Shown here: positions 13,687-26,500 of the stretch, piece by piece | Numbering within the stretch: position 1 is the first letter of the stretch | Layout of the letters: each line of letters starts with the position of its first letter | NCBI GenBank assembly: GCA_026874595.1 | Contig: CM049308.1 | Coordinates: 53,703,624-53,767,623 of the forward strand | Length of the DNA stretch: 64,000 nt | Direction of reading: 5' to 3' | Source: Sipunculus nudus | Lineage: Eukaryota > Annelida > Sipuncula > Golfingiida > Sipunculidae | Program-made: the position numbers and the translations under genes | The notes under the pieces: generated by a model | The model's database searches: none | Told to the model about the DNA's origin: nothing | The model's input: only the letters and a program-made list of their open reading frames with translations

Positions 13687-16600
13687 TATATAAGTCAAAC
13701 AGACACTGCTGGGGATATGATATTGTTGAGTCCTATCTGTACTACTGGGACATGAGATAAACAATGTATGGTAATATAAGTCAAACAGACACTGCTGGGG
13801 ATATGATATTGAGTCCTATCTGTACTACTGGGACATGAAATAAACCATGGATGGTAATATAAGTCAAACAGACCCTGCTGGGGATGAGATATTGTTTAGT
13901 CCTAGCTGTACTACTGGGACATGAGATAAATCATGTATTGTAATATAAGCCAAACAGACCCTGCTGGGGATGAGATATTGTTGAGTCCTATCTGTACTAC
14001 TGGGACATGAGATAAACCATGAATGATAATGTAAGTCAAACAGACCCTGCTGGGGATGAGATATTGTTGAGTCCTATCCTTAACACTGGGATATGAGATA
14101 AACCATGGATGGTAATACAAGTCAAACAGACCCTGCTGGGGATGAGATATTGTTGAGTCCTATCTGTACTACTTGGACTTGAGATAAACCATGGATGGTA
14201 ATATAAGTCAAACAGACCCTGCTGGGGGTCAGATATTGTTGAGTCCTAGCTGTACTACTGGGACATGAGATAAACCATGGATGAAAATATATAAGTCAAA
14301 CAGACCCTGCTGGGGATGAGATATTGTTGAGTCTTATCTGTACTACTGGGACATGAGATAAACCATGTATCAAAAAGACCTTGCTGAGGGTGAGATATTG
14401 TTGAGTCCTATCTGTACTACTGGGACATGAGATAAACCATGTATGGTAATATAAGTGAAACAGACACTGCTGGGGATATGATATTGTTGAGTCCTATCTG
14501 TACTACTGGGACATGAGATAAACCATTTATGGTAATATAAGTCAAACAGACACTGCTGGGGATATGATATTGTTGAGTCCTATCTGTACTTCTGGGATAT
14601 GAGATAAACCATGTATGGTAATATAAGTCAAACAGACCCTGCTGGGGATGAGATATTGTTTAGTCCTAGCTGTACTACTGGGACATGAGATAAACCATGT
14701 ATGGTAATATAAGTCAAACAGACCCTACTGGGGATGAGATATTGTTGAGTCCTATCTGTACTACTGGGACATGAAATAAACCATGGATAGTAATATAAGT
14801 CAAACAGACCCTGCTGGGGATGAGATATTGTTGAGTCCTTTCTGTACTACTGGGACATGAAATAAACCATGGATGGTAAAATAAGTCAAACAGACCCTGC
14901 TGGGGATGAGATATTGTTGAGTCCTATCTGTACTACTGGGACATGATATAAACCATGAATGGTAATGTAAGTCAAACAGACCCTGCTGGGGATGAGATAT
15001 TGTTGAGTCCTATCTGTACTCCTGGGACATGAGATAAACCATGGATGGTAATATAAGTCAAACAGACCCTGCTGGGGATGAGATATTGTTGAGCCCAATC
15101 TGTACTACTGGGACATGAGATAAACCATGTATGGTAATATAAGTCAAACAGACCCTGCTGGGGATGAGATATTGTTGAGTTTTATCTGTACTACTGGGAC
15201 ATGAGATAAACCATGTATGGTAATATAAGTCAAACAGACCCTGTTGGGGATGAGATATTGTTGAGTCCTATCTGTACTCCTGGGACATGAGATAAACCAT
15301 GGATGGTAATATAAGTCAAACAGACCCTGCTGGGGATGAGATATTGTTGAGTCCTATCTGTAATACTGGGACATGAGATAAACCATGTATGGTAATATAA
15401 GTCCAACAGACCCTGCTGAGGATGAGATATTGTTGAGTCCTATAGATCTGTACTACTGGGACTTGAGATAAACCATGGATGGTAATATAAGTCAAACAGA
15501 CCCTGCTGGGGATATGATATTGTTGAGTCCTATCTGTACTACTGGGACATGAGATAAACAATGTATGGTAATATAAGTCAAACAGACACTGCTGGGGATA
15601 TGATATTGAGTCCTATCTGTACTACTGGGACATGAAATAAACCATGGATGGTAATATAAGTCAAACAGACCCTGCTGGGGATGAGATATTGTTTAGTCCT
15701 AGCTGTACTACTGGGACATGAGATAAATCATGTATTGTAATATAAGCCAAACAGACCCTGCTGGGGATGAGATATTGTTGAGTCCTATCTGTACTACTGG
15801 GACATGAGATAAACCATGAATGATAATGTAAGTCAAACAGACCCTGCTGGGGATGAGATATTGTTGAGTCCTATCCTTAACACTGGGATATGAGATAAAC
15901 CATGGATGGTAATACAAGTCAAACAGACCCTGCTGGGGATGAGATATTGTTGAGTCCTATCTGTACTACTTGGACTTGAGATAAACCATGGATGGTAATA
16001 TAAGTCAAACAGACCCTGCTGGGGGTCAGATATTGTTGAGTCCTAGCTGTACTACTGGGACATGAGATAAACCATGGATGAAAATATATAAGTCAAACAG
16101 ACCCTGCTGGGGATGAGATATTGTTGAGTCTTATCTGTACTACTGGGACATGAGATAAACCATGTATCAAAAAGACCTTGCTGAGGGTGAGATATTGTTG
16201 AGTCCTATCTGTACTACTGGGACATGAGATAAACCATGTATGGTAATATAAGTGAAACAGACACTGCTGGGGATATGATATTGTTGAGTCCTATCTGTAC
16301 TACTGGGACATGAGATAAACCATTTATGGTAATATAAGTCAAACAGACACTGCTGGGGATATGATATTGTTGAGTCCTATCTGTACTTCTGGGATATGAG
16401 ATAAACCATGTATGGTAATATAAGTCAAACAGACCCTGCTGGGGATGAGATATTGTTTAGTCCTAGCTGTACTACTGGGACATGAGATAAACCATGTATG
16501 GTAATATAAGTCAAACAGACCCTACTGGGGATGAGATATTGTTGAGTCCTATCTGTACTACTGGGACATGAAATAAACCATGGATAGTAATATAAGTCAA

Positions 16601-17556
16601 ACAGACCCTGCTGGGGATGAGATATTGTTGAGTCCTTTCTGTACTACTGGGACATGAAATAAACCATGGATGGTAAAATAAGTCAAACAGACCCTGCTGG
16701 GGATGAGATATTGTTGAGTCCTATCTGTACTACTGGGACATGATATAAACCATGAATGGTAATGTAAGTCAAACAGACCCTGCTGGGGATGAGATATTGT
16801 TGAGTCCTATCTGTACTACTGGGACATGAGATAAACCATGTATCAAAAAGACCTTGCTGAGGGTGAGATATTGTTGAGTCCTATCTGTACTACTGGGACA
16901 TGAGATAAACCATGTATGGTAATATAAGTGAAACAGACACTGCTGGGGATATGATATTGTTGAGTCCTATCTGTACTACTGGGACATGAGATAAACCATT
17001 TATGGTAATATAAGTCAAACAGACACTGCTGGGGATATGATATTGTTGAGTCCTATCTGTACTTCTGGGATATGAGATAAACCATGTATGGTAATATAAG
17101 TCAAACAGACCCTGCTGGGGATGAGATATTGTTTAGTCCTAGCTGTACTACTGGGACATGAGATAAACCATGTATGGTAATATAAGTCAAACAGACCCTA
17201 CTGGGGATGAGATATTGTTGAGTCCTATCTGTACTACTGGGACATGAAATAAACCATGGATAGTAATATAAGTCAAACAGACCCTGCTGGGGATGAGATA
17301 TTGTTGAGTCCTTTCTGTACTACTGGGACATGAAATAAACCATGGATGGTAAAATAAGTCAAACAGACCCTGCTGGGGATGAGATATTGTTGAGTCTTAT
17401 CTGTACTACTGGGACATGATATAAACCATGAATGGTAATGTAAGTCAAACAGACCCTGCTGGGGATGAGATATTGTTGAGTCCTATCTGTACTACTGGGA
17501 CATGAGATAAACCATGTATGGTAATATAAGTCAAACAGACCCTGCTGGGGATGAGC
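13687..17556. repeat. 86-bp satellite, block 3 (about 45 units)
   Basis: Begins as a copy of block 2. At about 15.50 kb it jumps back to the text of about 13.71 kb, giving an internal 1,797-bp duplication. At about 16.83 kb it jumps back again to the text of about 16.16 kb (roughly 675 bp). The array ends at about 17556, where the unit breaks after GATGAGCTATC into unrelated sequence. Confidence 0.95.
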
Positions 17557-18540
17557 TATCTGGTGGGAGATACTGACGCTAACACTGATAGCAAAAATAA
17601 TCATAACAGTGGAGTATACCAGTATATGTAGACAAATAATATAGAACTCTGGCTAAGTTTGGCATTTGGTAATTTCTTGTTCAATTATTTTTATTGAATG
17701 TTGATCCACCATCATTTTTATTGCTGTTATTCTAAATAGCATCATCAAAGATGATGCTTTACGTGCAAGACATAAGAAGATATTTCAGGAGAGTTCTCAT
17801 CCTGCCTTGTTTGCTTATATTATAATATTAGGAACCATTGCAGAATCATTGCAATTTTTTCTCTTTTTAGTTTATTTGCACAGTCAACTTGGCATTTGAA
17901 ATATTCGCTAGTCTGTTTCTATTCATTATTTTGACAGCTTTATGTCACCAATAGCAACCTTTTATGGAGGCTTGAATTAAAGGGTCTTTTGTTCTGTTTG
18001 ATGTTTCAGGCATGATGAAGTTCCTTGTTGGATTTAATCTAGACCATAAATATGAAAGAGCTCTTGTCCTTTATGATTTTCTGAATCTACCGGTTAACAG
18101 TCTACATTTTCTTGGCTATCATTCCATCATATTTCTAGAAGAACTCCACTACATTTTATTTATGGGAGTGACAAAGAACTGGTTCTGGATCAAGTTTGTC
18201 TATTGGTTCTGAAATCTCAAACATTGAGATTGCAGCGAGTACTTGCACCATGAGTATACAATTTTTGAGTGTGTGAGTAATATATTTTATGATTTGATCT
18301 CGACAATTAGGTGATTACCCAAATTACTAAAATTTGGAGAACTAAACTTCTCCAAACTAAAACTTTTGATAATACACTTGGTAGCTTAATGAATTTGGAA
18401 TGCATATATATATCCAGATATCAAGCTATATATTTTTTATAAGACTTTCTTCTGGTTTAGGTATTGACGATGTAATACTAAGCTAGAATCATTTACTGGC
18501 AGGATAAAAAGATAAATTATAGCAGTTTGCAGCATGATGA
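17557..18540. other. AT-rich unique DNA, no supported gene
   Basis: I see no recognisable domain here. An open frame at 18012-18212 follows a possible acceptor (TTTCAG at about 18005) and would encode a short hydrophobic peptide, but it has no family signature. The region could hold an unrecognised 5' exon of the SET gene. Confidence 0.3.
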
Positions 18541-18544
18541 TAAT

Positions 18545-18760
18545 GCGCCTCTGTGGCCGAGTGGGGATGCGTGTTGGCCTTTAAAACAGTGAAGCACAGA
18601 GTGTGGGAGGTCTGGGGTTTGCACCCAAGGCCAGCGGGAAGTAGATGGAGTTTTCATCCTGGTAGAAATACATAAGGTTTCTGTCTTGAAATTCAAAAAA
18701 TACCATCCGACTTGCGGTGGGCAAGACAGGCAGCATTGCGTATTACTTACATGTTGTCAC
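18545..18760 (+). mobile_element. tRNA-derived SINE
   Basis: Has RNA polymerase III promoter-like boxes in tRNA order: a box A-like TGGCCGAGTGG at 18554-18564, typical of Leu/Ser-type tRNA heads, and a box B-like GGTTTGCACCC at 18616-18626. The body continues past a tRNA length with non-tRNA sequence, which points to a SINE and not a functional tRNA gene. The acceptor stem does not close convincingly. Confidence 0.55.
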
Positions 18761-19540
18761 TTCTTGTTAGCACTCTGGCACTCGAAAAAAACTCGTTCAA
18801 ATGACTTCATATTTTTTATTGGGGTTATACCTATGTAAACCCAGGAATGCCAGGTTTTCCACATCTGCCACCAGTGATTTCTCGTTAGTGCTCGGGCTCT
18901 TGCAAAACTCATTCAAATGATTTCATGTTTGTTATGGGGTTACCTATGGTAAACTCTGGAACGCTATTGATTTTGGGTTATATCGGCCTATTGACACCTA
19001 TCTTAGGGCCCAAAACACCCTATTTTATGGGTAATTTCCACTAAAGTCCACTTATCTCGCATAAAATACTTTTAGAGGCTAGGTGTGTATTATTGGAAAT
19101 TATGTATGCTGATTATTTTGGTGCTGTTACATTTGACATTGACCTTGGGCTGAAAAAAAACTTATAATGCCTGTTTGGGGGGTTATTTCCACTTTTGAAA
19201 GCTCTAACACTCACAAAAGTGAATTGAATGTTTCCATATTTGATATGCAGGTTATCTATTGTAAGCCTTGTTCTGCTTTTGATTTTGGGCTATATTGGGC
19301 ATTCGCCCTGTTTTTGTAGCCCCCAAACCCCTATTTTGGGGGTTTCTTCCACTCGAGAACACTCTGGCGCTCACAAAACGGAATTATAAGCTTTCATGTT
19401 TGATATAGAGATCGACAATGGTGAACCCTGATCTGCTCTGGATTTTTGGCTATAAGCGGGCCAACTTGGCCTAAAAAAAACTAATTTGGGGGTTATTACA
19501 GCATATCTAGTTTCAGTGAACGGGATGGTGGGGTGGAACC
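18760..19540. repeat. Diverged tandem-like repeat segments
   Basis: At least four related segments start with a phrase like CACTCTGGC(A/G)CTC...AAA(A)CTC, followed by a 'GGTTAT...GTAAACC' phrase and 'TTTTGG(G)TTATATCGG'. They lie near 18770, 18890, 19200 and 19360. A related copy lies at 28.30-28.80 kb. No coding potential seen. Confidence 0.5.
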
Positions 19541-19921
19541 AAGACAGCTGAATGGCACTTTGATACAGATTGATATTCAATTATTGTAATCGGTTCAGCA
19601 AGTTCAGTACGCATATTCTTAGTAATCATGGTCATACTATTAATGTTATTTTGTGTATCACAGGGGGAGGTCAGATTCATTACCAATTGTTAGCGCATCC
19701 TGCAAACATGTGGATATGCTATGTGCAGGTTATCACAAATGCAATGTTTTTGTGTGTTCCTTACCCAATTTCAGAAAATTCTATCTTGTACAAAAGACCT
19801 AACATGCCTGGATATCATATAACTATGTTTTGATTCCATACAATCTACGAGTACAATGCCATTAAATTCCCTGCTAAAAAACACTAAAACATTGTATTTG
19901 TATTTGTGTCCATGTGTGCAG

Positions 19922-20009
19922 GATGCTCTTACAATAATTCTTCAAGAATCTGATTTCCCCCCATGTGTATGGATATTTTCAGATGGCAGCATGCAGATCA
20001 AGACGAAAG
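19922..20009 (+). CDS. Possible exon upstream of the SET domain
   Basis: Bounded by GTGTGCAG at the 5' side and AAAG|GTGAAT at the 3' side. Only one of its three frames is open (beginning DALTIILQESDF, ending MQIKTK). It ends in phase 1. The next exon, if it starts at 20467, needs phase 0; phases match if that exon instead uses the AG at 20475-20476, starting at 20477. Composition looks protein-like but I recognise no domain. Tentative. Confidence 0.3.
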
Positions 20010-20466
20010 GTGAATAATTCTTTTTTTTTGCCAAACTTAGTGTCAATTTTTGAACCAGGCTGTCCCAGTATCATTGGTTTCTCCTCCACATGTTGGTCAT
20101 GATATTGTGCAAAATTCAAAAGTTGTTTCTGCTGAGGACTTTAATATATGTGCTTTCTTTTTAAAAACTATAGATATACATGTCAGATAAAGTATCCTTA
20201 TTGTCATTAAAATTTGGAAAATTTTTATCTTTAAAATATGAACTCTCATCCAATTGTGTTCATATATTGTGTGTAGGATCTGAGTTAGAGTTCCTTAAGG
20301 AAATGTCTCTGATTCATTCCAAAATCTGTTGTTTTTTTTTTGTTATGAATGATTATGCAGTGAGAGGGAGGTTGGGAGTGGGGACAAGACATTCCTGCAT
20401 CATGTGCATTGGCGGATGCATTAATTGCCAATTTCTTGCTAATTTTGGTGTGCTATCATTTTGTAG

Positions 20467-20563
20467 AACAAGCAAGATCGTTTGGAGGACACAGAGATGC
20501 TGTTGAAAAAACTGGTAGAGAGGGATCCTGTTCATCTGTATATAAAAGATGTTGAAGGCATGG
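20467..20563 (+). CDS. SET-domain gene, exon with pre-SET/SET start
   Basis: Acceptor TTTTGTAG, donor ATGG|GTAAGT. Encodes an acidic, helical lead-in and then the start of the SET domain (HLYIKDVEGMG). The pattern of a short strand followed by V-E-G-x-G matches where KMT5A-like SET domains begin. It ends in phase 1, completing the G-K-G turn with the next exon. A second possible acceptor at 20475-20476 would shorten it by 10 bases. Confidence 0.65.
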
Positions 20564-23500
20564 GTAAGTTTTGGTTGCTTTCTCTCTAGATGTTAATATA
20601 TTTAAAGTCAAATTCAGACTTTGGAAATTTGCCTCTATGTTTCACCATTGTCCATTTCCTCACAGTAATTTATTTTTTTTTTTTTTGATAGGTAAAGGTT
20701 TATTCACAGATTCCATAATTCAAAATGGTGATTGGATCTGCGTCTATAGTAGATCGGAATTGATGGAAGGTGAAATTCCTGGTAATCGTGATTCCACCTA
20801 TTGCTATGAATTTCACTGGAGGAACAGCGTTTACTGGTTAGTATGTTTTATTATCTGCAGCCTGTGTATGATACGATTAATTAAACTTTTTGTTTTTACT
20901 GATTTTCAGAGATGACTCACAGTTTTGGTGACTGTGTACCTACATTAATAATATCTTATTTGAGAAAGAGTATGAAAGCTTCTTATTGTGATGATATTAA
21001 ATTATTAATTTGCTTTTATTCAGGTATGATGCCACACCCGTGGACAGTGGTGTTGGTCGGTTTGGGAATGATGCCTGGACTGGGACCGCAAAAAATTCAA
21101 AAATGAGACTGGAACCAGTTGGTGGGATTCCGTTTTTGTTCCTTCAAGCTACAAGAACCATAAACAAAAACGAGGAAATCAGATACGATTATGGCTTCAG
21201 TGAGAGTCCCTGGAGGTAAGATTAGTAATATTAGTGTTTGTGGCACATAGTTATTATAATCAGAGCAAATACCTTGTGTCCTTGCATTTAGTTTGAACTG
21301 TTCTTGCTTCTGCTGCTTCTGATGTGTATTTGATCATTCAGTAAATATGGTATGAAATATTTTGTTTTTCCAGGAAAAAATCCTACCTTGCTGAAAAGAT
21401 TTGGAAAAAGGTAAGAGTGTAAAAGTTAATTCTAGTATTTTCTAGCTCCCAGCTAACTATCACTTTTTTGTGCTATTGCCAAACATCTCTAACAGGACTG
21501 CATTAATTGACCTACTTCAGAATATAAGAATGAAGATGTTCAAGTTACATTTGACCTACTGTTTCTGATTGCTTACATATGTGTCATGAGTGTACATTAC
21601 ATTTGCAGAATATGCAACAAGTTGCAGGTATTTGTAGTCAAGTTTTCAGATTTTATCATGTTTATTAGTTTAAGTGTTGATTTATTATTCCAATCAAAAA
21701 CCATTTAAATTGAAAAGGAGTAATGTTACAAATTATACACATCACTTAGCTGAGAGCATCAAATCTCTTTGCATGATTGATTGGGACTGGTCTGGATTGG
21801 TGATTTTCCAGTTGCATGTAAAAAAAAATTATTGTTTGTTGGGCTTGTTGGGTTTTATTGAGATTGAAGAAGTTTTGTCATATTGCAAAGTGCTGCATTC
21901 AAATAGCATCAGAAACTTCAAGGAATATCAACATGATCTAACATTGTTAAATTGAGCACTGATGTTAACCAGCTTCATAATGTCTTCATATGAATCAGAG
22001 TCACTCTACTGAATTGAAGTTGGGGCCTGGGGAGAAATTTGATATATTTTACTTGAAAATATTCTATGTCCCAGTGCATTTATCTCAGTGGTTGCCATCA
22101 TATAAATTAAACAGGTAAATGCTACTTGAATTTGAACCAGTACTTCTATCCAGGAGCATATTCATTTGGTATTCTTTTTTACATTACCCACCGAAGATTC
22201 CGATAACCTATTGTCGTCAGGGTTTGTCCATCGTCTGTCTGTCTGTCGCGCTGTGTTTACCAGTAGTGCAATGTTGGGTACCCAACAGGCAAAAGTTAGC
22301 CAATGTGCTCAAAACACCTTTGTTGGTAACTGGGCAGAACCTACCCTAGAAAATATGGACATAGATTTGTCTAAAAAGTGTCTGGACTTTTCAGACAGAT
22401 ATAAATGGAAATAAGCTGGTGCTGCCACCTGGTGTGTATGAGTGATCCTCCTGCTGCGCATGCGCAGTTATTGATTGTTGGACAATATTTCATTGAAACT
22501 ACCAATCTCCACATCAGACACATAGGCATCCATGAATATCATCTGAACATAGTCCCATGGTGACACAGTGGCTAGTTATGGAGCAGTGCTTTTCATATAT
22601 GGGCCAAAACTTGGGGAAAATGCTGCTCAGAAATGGTGCATTTTCAATATGGGGTCAATTTTGAGACAAGCACTGCTTCATAACTACCCACTGTGTCATA
22701 ACTACCCACTGTGTCACCCTTGGACTATGTTCGAATGATAGGTATGAAGGCCTACAATAGACATGTGATGTGCCTCGGTGCCTAACTGTCGTCAGTAACT
22801 TTTTGTCATATTGTGACAATCAAACGCCCATGACAATGTCTTTCTCCAGTAGTGTCATTTTCCTTGAATTGATCGAAGTGGGTGCTCTGCTTCTGCATCA
22901 AGTCAGGACCTAGTAATTCTTTCGCATGTGCTTTAACATTGCAGGGATAACACATGGAACTTTTGTCGTGTTTCTCCGTTATGAGCATCATTATTGAGGT
23001 CACTGGATCCGGTAACCTACAGGGCCCTTGGTCCTATTTTTAGCTCAGCTGACTATAAGTCATCTGAGCTATAGTCGTGGTCCATTGTCCGTCGTCCGTC
23101 CGTCCGTCTGTCCATCGGTCCGTCCGTAGATGTGGCACGTTTTGAAACCGTAAGACCTAGGAATCCAAAATTCAGCATAATGTTAGATGTCCCCAAGATC
23201 TCCTACCAAGCCGAAAACAGGGTCTTTGCGACTTCATTCCTTTGAGAAATTAAGGAAAAACCTCAATTTTTTATTAAAAACCTATTTTCACACTTTAGGA
23301 CTGCCTTATATCAAAACCACTCATCTGTTTTTCCTCATATTTCCTATAAATAATCCTCTATATAATTCCTATGTACATGCCAGAAATTAGGTCTGTATTA
23401 TTTAATTTAAAAAAGTTATGGGCCCAAACATAATGCATTTTGTAAATAATCAGGAAAGAAATTTTATCACTTAACACAAAACTTGTTAAAGCTAAGCACT

Positions 23501-26500
23501 TTTTTTCCAGTAATATTACTTTTATTAATCAAAATTAAATTGTATACCCAAAATAAGATCAAAATCTTTTAAATTTTTAAAAATATTAACAAAAATAAAA
23601 AATTGGTACCTTAAATTTTGCCCAACTTTGACCATGGCACGTTTTTTTGCTGTAACTGCTGTGGATTTAATTTTCACAGCATGTTTTTGTTAGCATTTCA
23701 ACTGTTAACACCAAAAATTTGAAACCAGTTGATCAAAAACTGTAGATTTTATTCAAGTTTTCAAGCACCATGTCACATATTGCTAGTGTTATGCAGTTTG
23801 CTAGAGCTCAGCTCCCGAGCTTCAGCTCTAAGTTCCTTAAATTTGGCATACAGTTAGATTTCTCCAAAATCCCCTACCATGCCAAGAATTTGGTCACTAG
23901 GACTTAATTCCCTCGAGATATCAATGAAAAACTTCATTTTTCCATTAAAAACCCAATGTTACACTTTAAGACTGCCTAATATCAAAACCACTGATCTGAC
24001 TTTGATCATACATAATATACATATTTTTCTATACATTCACAATGCACATGCCAGAAATGATGTCAGTATTGTGTATTTTTTTAAGTTATGGGCCCAAACA
24101 TAATGCACTTTGTAAAAAAATCAAGAAATATATTTACTCCCTTAACAAGGGCATTGCTGAAGCTAGAGATCTTTTTTGTCAGGGATGTAACATTATTTAA
24201 TCAAGATTCAATTGAATACCCAAAATTAGTTCTGAATTTTTCAAATTTTATAAGTTATTAGTATAAATATAAAATTAGTACCTTAAATTTTTCCCAACTG
24301 TGACCATGGCACGTTTGTTTCCCGTGAGCACTGTTGATATAATTTTCATATCATGCACACATAAGGATTTCAGCTTTTTAGTTTAGAAAGCTGAAAGAAA
24401 TTTGCCAAATATTGTAGCTTTTATTAATGTTTTTTATGAGTTCCTGTCAGACTTTGGCTCTCTCCAGCCCCTCTTGAGTCACCTGTATGTCGACCTTGTT
24501 GACCTTTCATCAAATTATGCATGCTTGAGGGGAGAATCCAGGCAGCTTATGGCCAGCCACAGTTGATCCATGTGTTCAACCCAACTCATCTAGTAGTTTT
24601 AACCAACAACATAACAATAAACAATAAATTAATAAATTTTTATTGGTTTTTAATAACAAATTAAAGAAAAATAGAAAAGGAATTTGTTAGTTTATAATAA
24701 CAGGAAATTAACTTGCAGTTACTGATGATATAAGAATCTTGTATCGATGGGTAGAATGTCACATATTCCAAATAACACCATGCAGTCACCTATGGCATTT
24801 TTCAGTTCATTTTTAATGATAAAGAAGTAAATCATATTATTCATTACTAATCATTAAGGATTATATGAAGGAAATTAATGATAGACAAAGATGCAGTTGA
24901 TAATATTAATCTAGATTCCTACTGTGTCTAGTGTGTACATTGATGTGAAATTAGTCCAAAATGAATTTTTTACAGTTATTTTTTAATATAAATAAAAGCC
25001 ATAAAACCAGGTACTTATGATCATTATTTAAATGTGTGAATTTTGTATATTCTGGATTCTCAACATCATTGTTTGGTGAAAACTGAATAAATACCAGACA
25101 TGGTGCGAATACTTTGCAATTGTATTTAAACACGAATATGAATATGTACTCCATTATAAAATTTCTTTCATAAGAATGGGAATTCAGGTAAAAATGAAAG
25201 TATATGAATACTCGTGCAAATACTTTCAAAATGTATTCATGAATGCATTCATGAATATATTCTTGAATATTATTTTAATGATCATATCAGTTATATTTCA
25301 TTTTAAAAAATCATATGATTCTCTTATTATTTTTAATAAAAATTATATTTGGGACAATATTTGTAATTTTTTTAATAAATAGTTAAACTCTTATATTATA
25401 TGTTCTGCTTATAAGTTATATGGCCAAGTCAAAATCTGTGTGACAGTAGTACTCCATTTGTTAATAAAATAAATGAAATCAATCCTCTTCCCTGTCTCCA
25501 AAGATACTATCAAAATCATACATAAGCTAAACAACAACAACTCATAATACAGCTTATATTTATTACCACACAAAACCAGCATGTGCCTCATTTCTAAATA
25601 ATATTTTTTAATTAATAATTAATATATAGGTCCCTTGTTAAAATCCTATTTTCACACTTCAGGACTGCCTAATATCAAAACCACTCATCTGTTTGTCCTC
25701 ATATTTACTATAAATATTCCTCTATATAGTTCCTATGTACATGCCAGAAATTAAATCTGTAAAGTATAAATTCTTTAAGTTATGGGCCCAAACATAATGG
25801 ACTTTGTAAAAATTCAGGAAAAAATAATAACTCACTTAACATGAACAATTTTGAAACAAGAGTCTATTTTCTCAAGTATATAACTATGTTTAATTAAGAT
25901 TCAATTGTTTACCAAAAATTAGATCTGAATTTTGTAAATTTTTTAAGTTCTTAGCATAAAAAAAAAATCAGTACCTTAAATTTTGCCCAGCTTTGACCAT
26001 GGCACGTTTTTTTCCTGTAAGCACCATTGATTTAATTTTCACAGCGTGTAAACATAAATATTTAGTTTGTCTAAATCTGAAATTTGAAAATAAAAGCTTG
26101 AAAATTAAGCTGGTTATTGATTTTTTTTCTGTAGTCACTTGCTTTGATTACAGATGCAGGGTCCCACTCCAGGTCACTGGAAGTCAGCTATGCCAGGGTT
26201 TCTGATTTGTTACAGTCACTGGGGGAGATCCCCTGCTGTGACAGGTGTACAGTTATTCTCATATCACCACCCCAATCACCCCCCCCCCCCCCCCCCACGG
26301 CAAACCCAACCCACCAAGTGTTATGCAGTAATTGTTATTGTTTTCACTGTATCTCCTTAATTGTAATGCTGTTTCCACTCCGATATGCAAAAACTTTCCT
26401 TGAAAAAATAATTCAAGGTGTAATCCAGAAGAAGCAATGTTGTGTAATGTAGCATTTTTAAAGAAATCAATTTTCTTTTAAATGATTTTAACAAATATAA

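Larger units (their letters stand above)
5600..15490. repeat. 4,688-bp higher-order repeat (two full copies and a partial third)
   Basis: Marked units, the TIR element and minus-strand frames recur with a constant offset of 4,687-4,688 bp: 5640 matches 10328, 6359 matches 11047, 9224 matches 13911, 10199 matches 14886. Before about 5600 the alignment at this offset fails. After about 15490 the third copy breaks into the 1,797-bp repeat. Confidence 0.85.

Noticed and set aside
3677-17556. Many minus-strand open frames with repeated peptides (SCPSSTDRTQQYLI...)
   Set aside because: They are readings of the 86-bp satellite; the period is not a multiple of three, frames rotate, and there are no start or splice contexts.
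18545-18640. Functional tRNA-Leu or tRNA-Ser gene
   Set aside because: Box-like motifs are present, but the acceptor stem does not pair and the sequence continues into non-tRNA text, as in a SINE.
20467-21410. Assignment as true KMT5A
   Set aside because: The fold matches KMT5A-like SET domains, but the N-H-S motif and flanks differ, so I give no gene symbol.
21497-21511. Short terminal exon after TCTAACAG giving DCIN and a stop
   Set aside because: Four codons cannot be judged; kept only as an alternative end of a SET-only transcript.
26154-26243. Possible linking exon (acceptor GATTACAG, donor ACAG|GTGTAC, phase 0 to 1) between SET exons and 30399
   Set aside because: Phases would fit, but it lies inside a family A repeat copy next to a poly-C run, and the peptide is Trp/Pro-rich without similarity to anything. 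Not strong enough to list.
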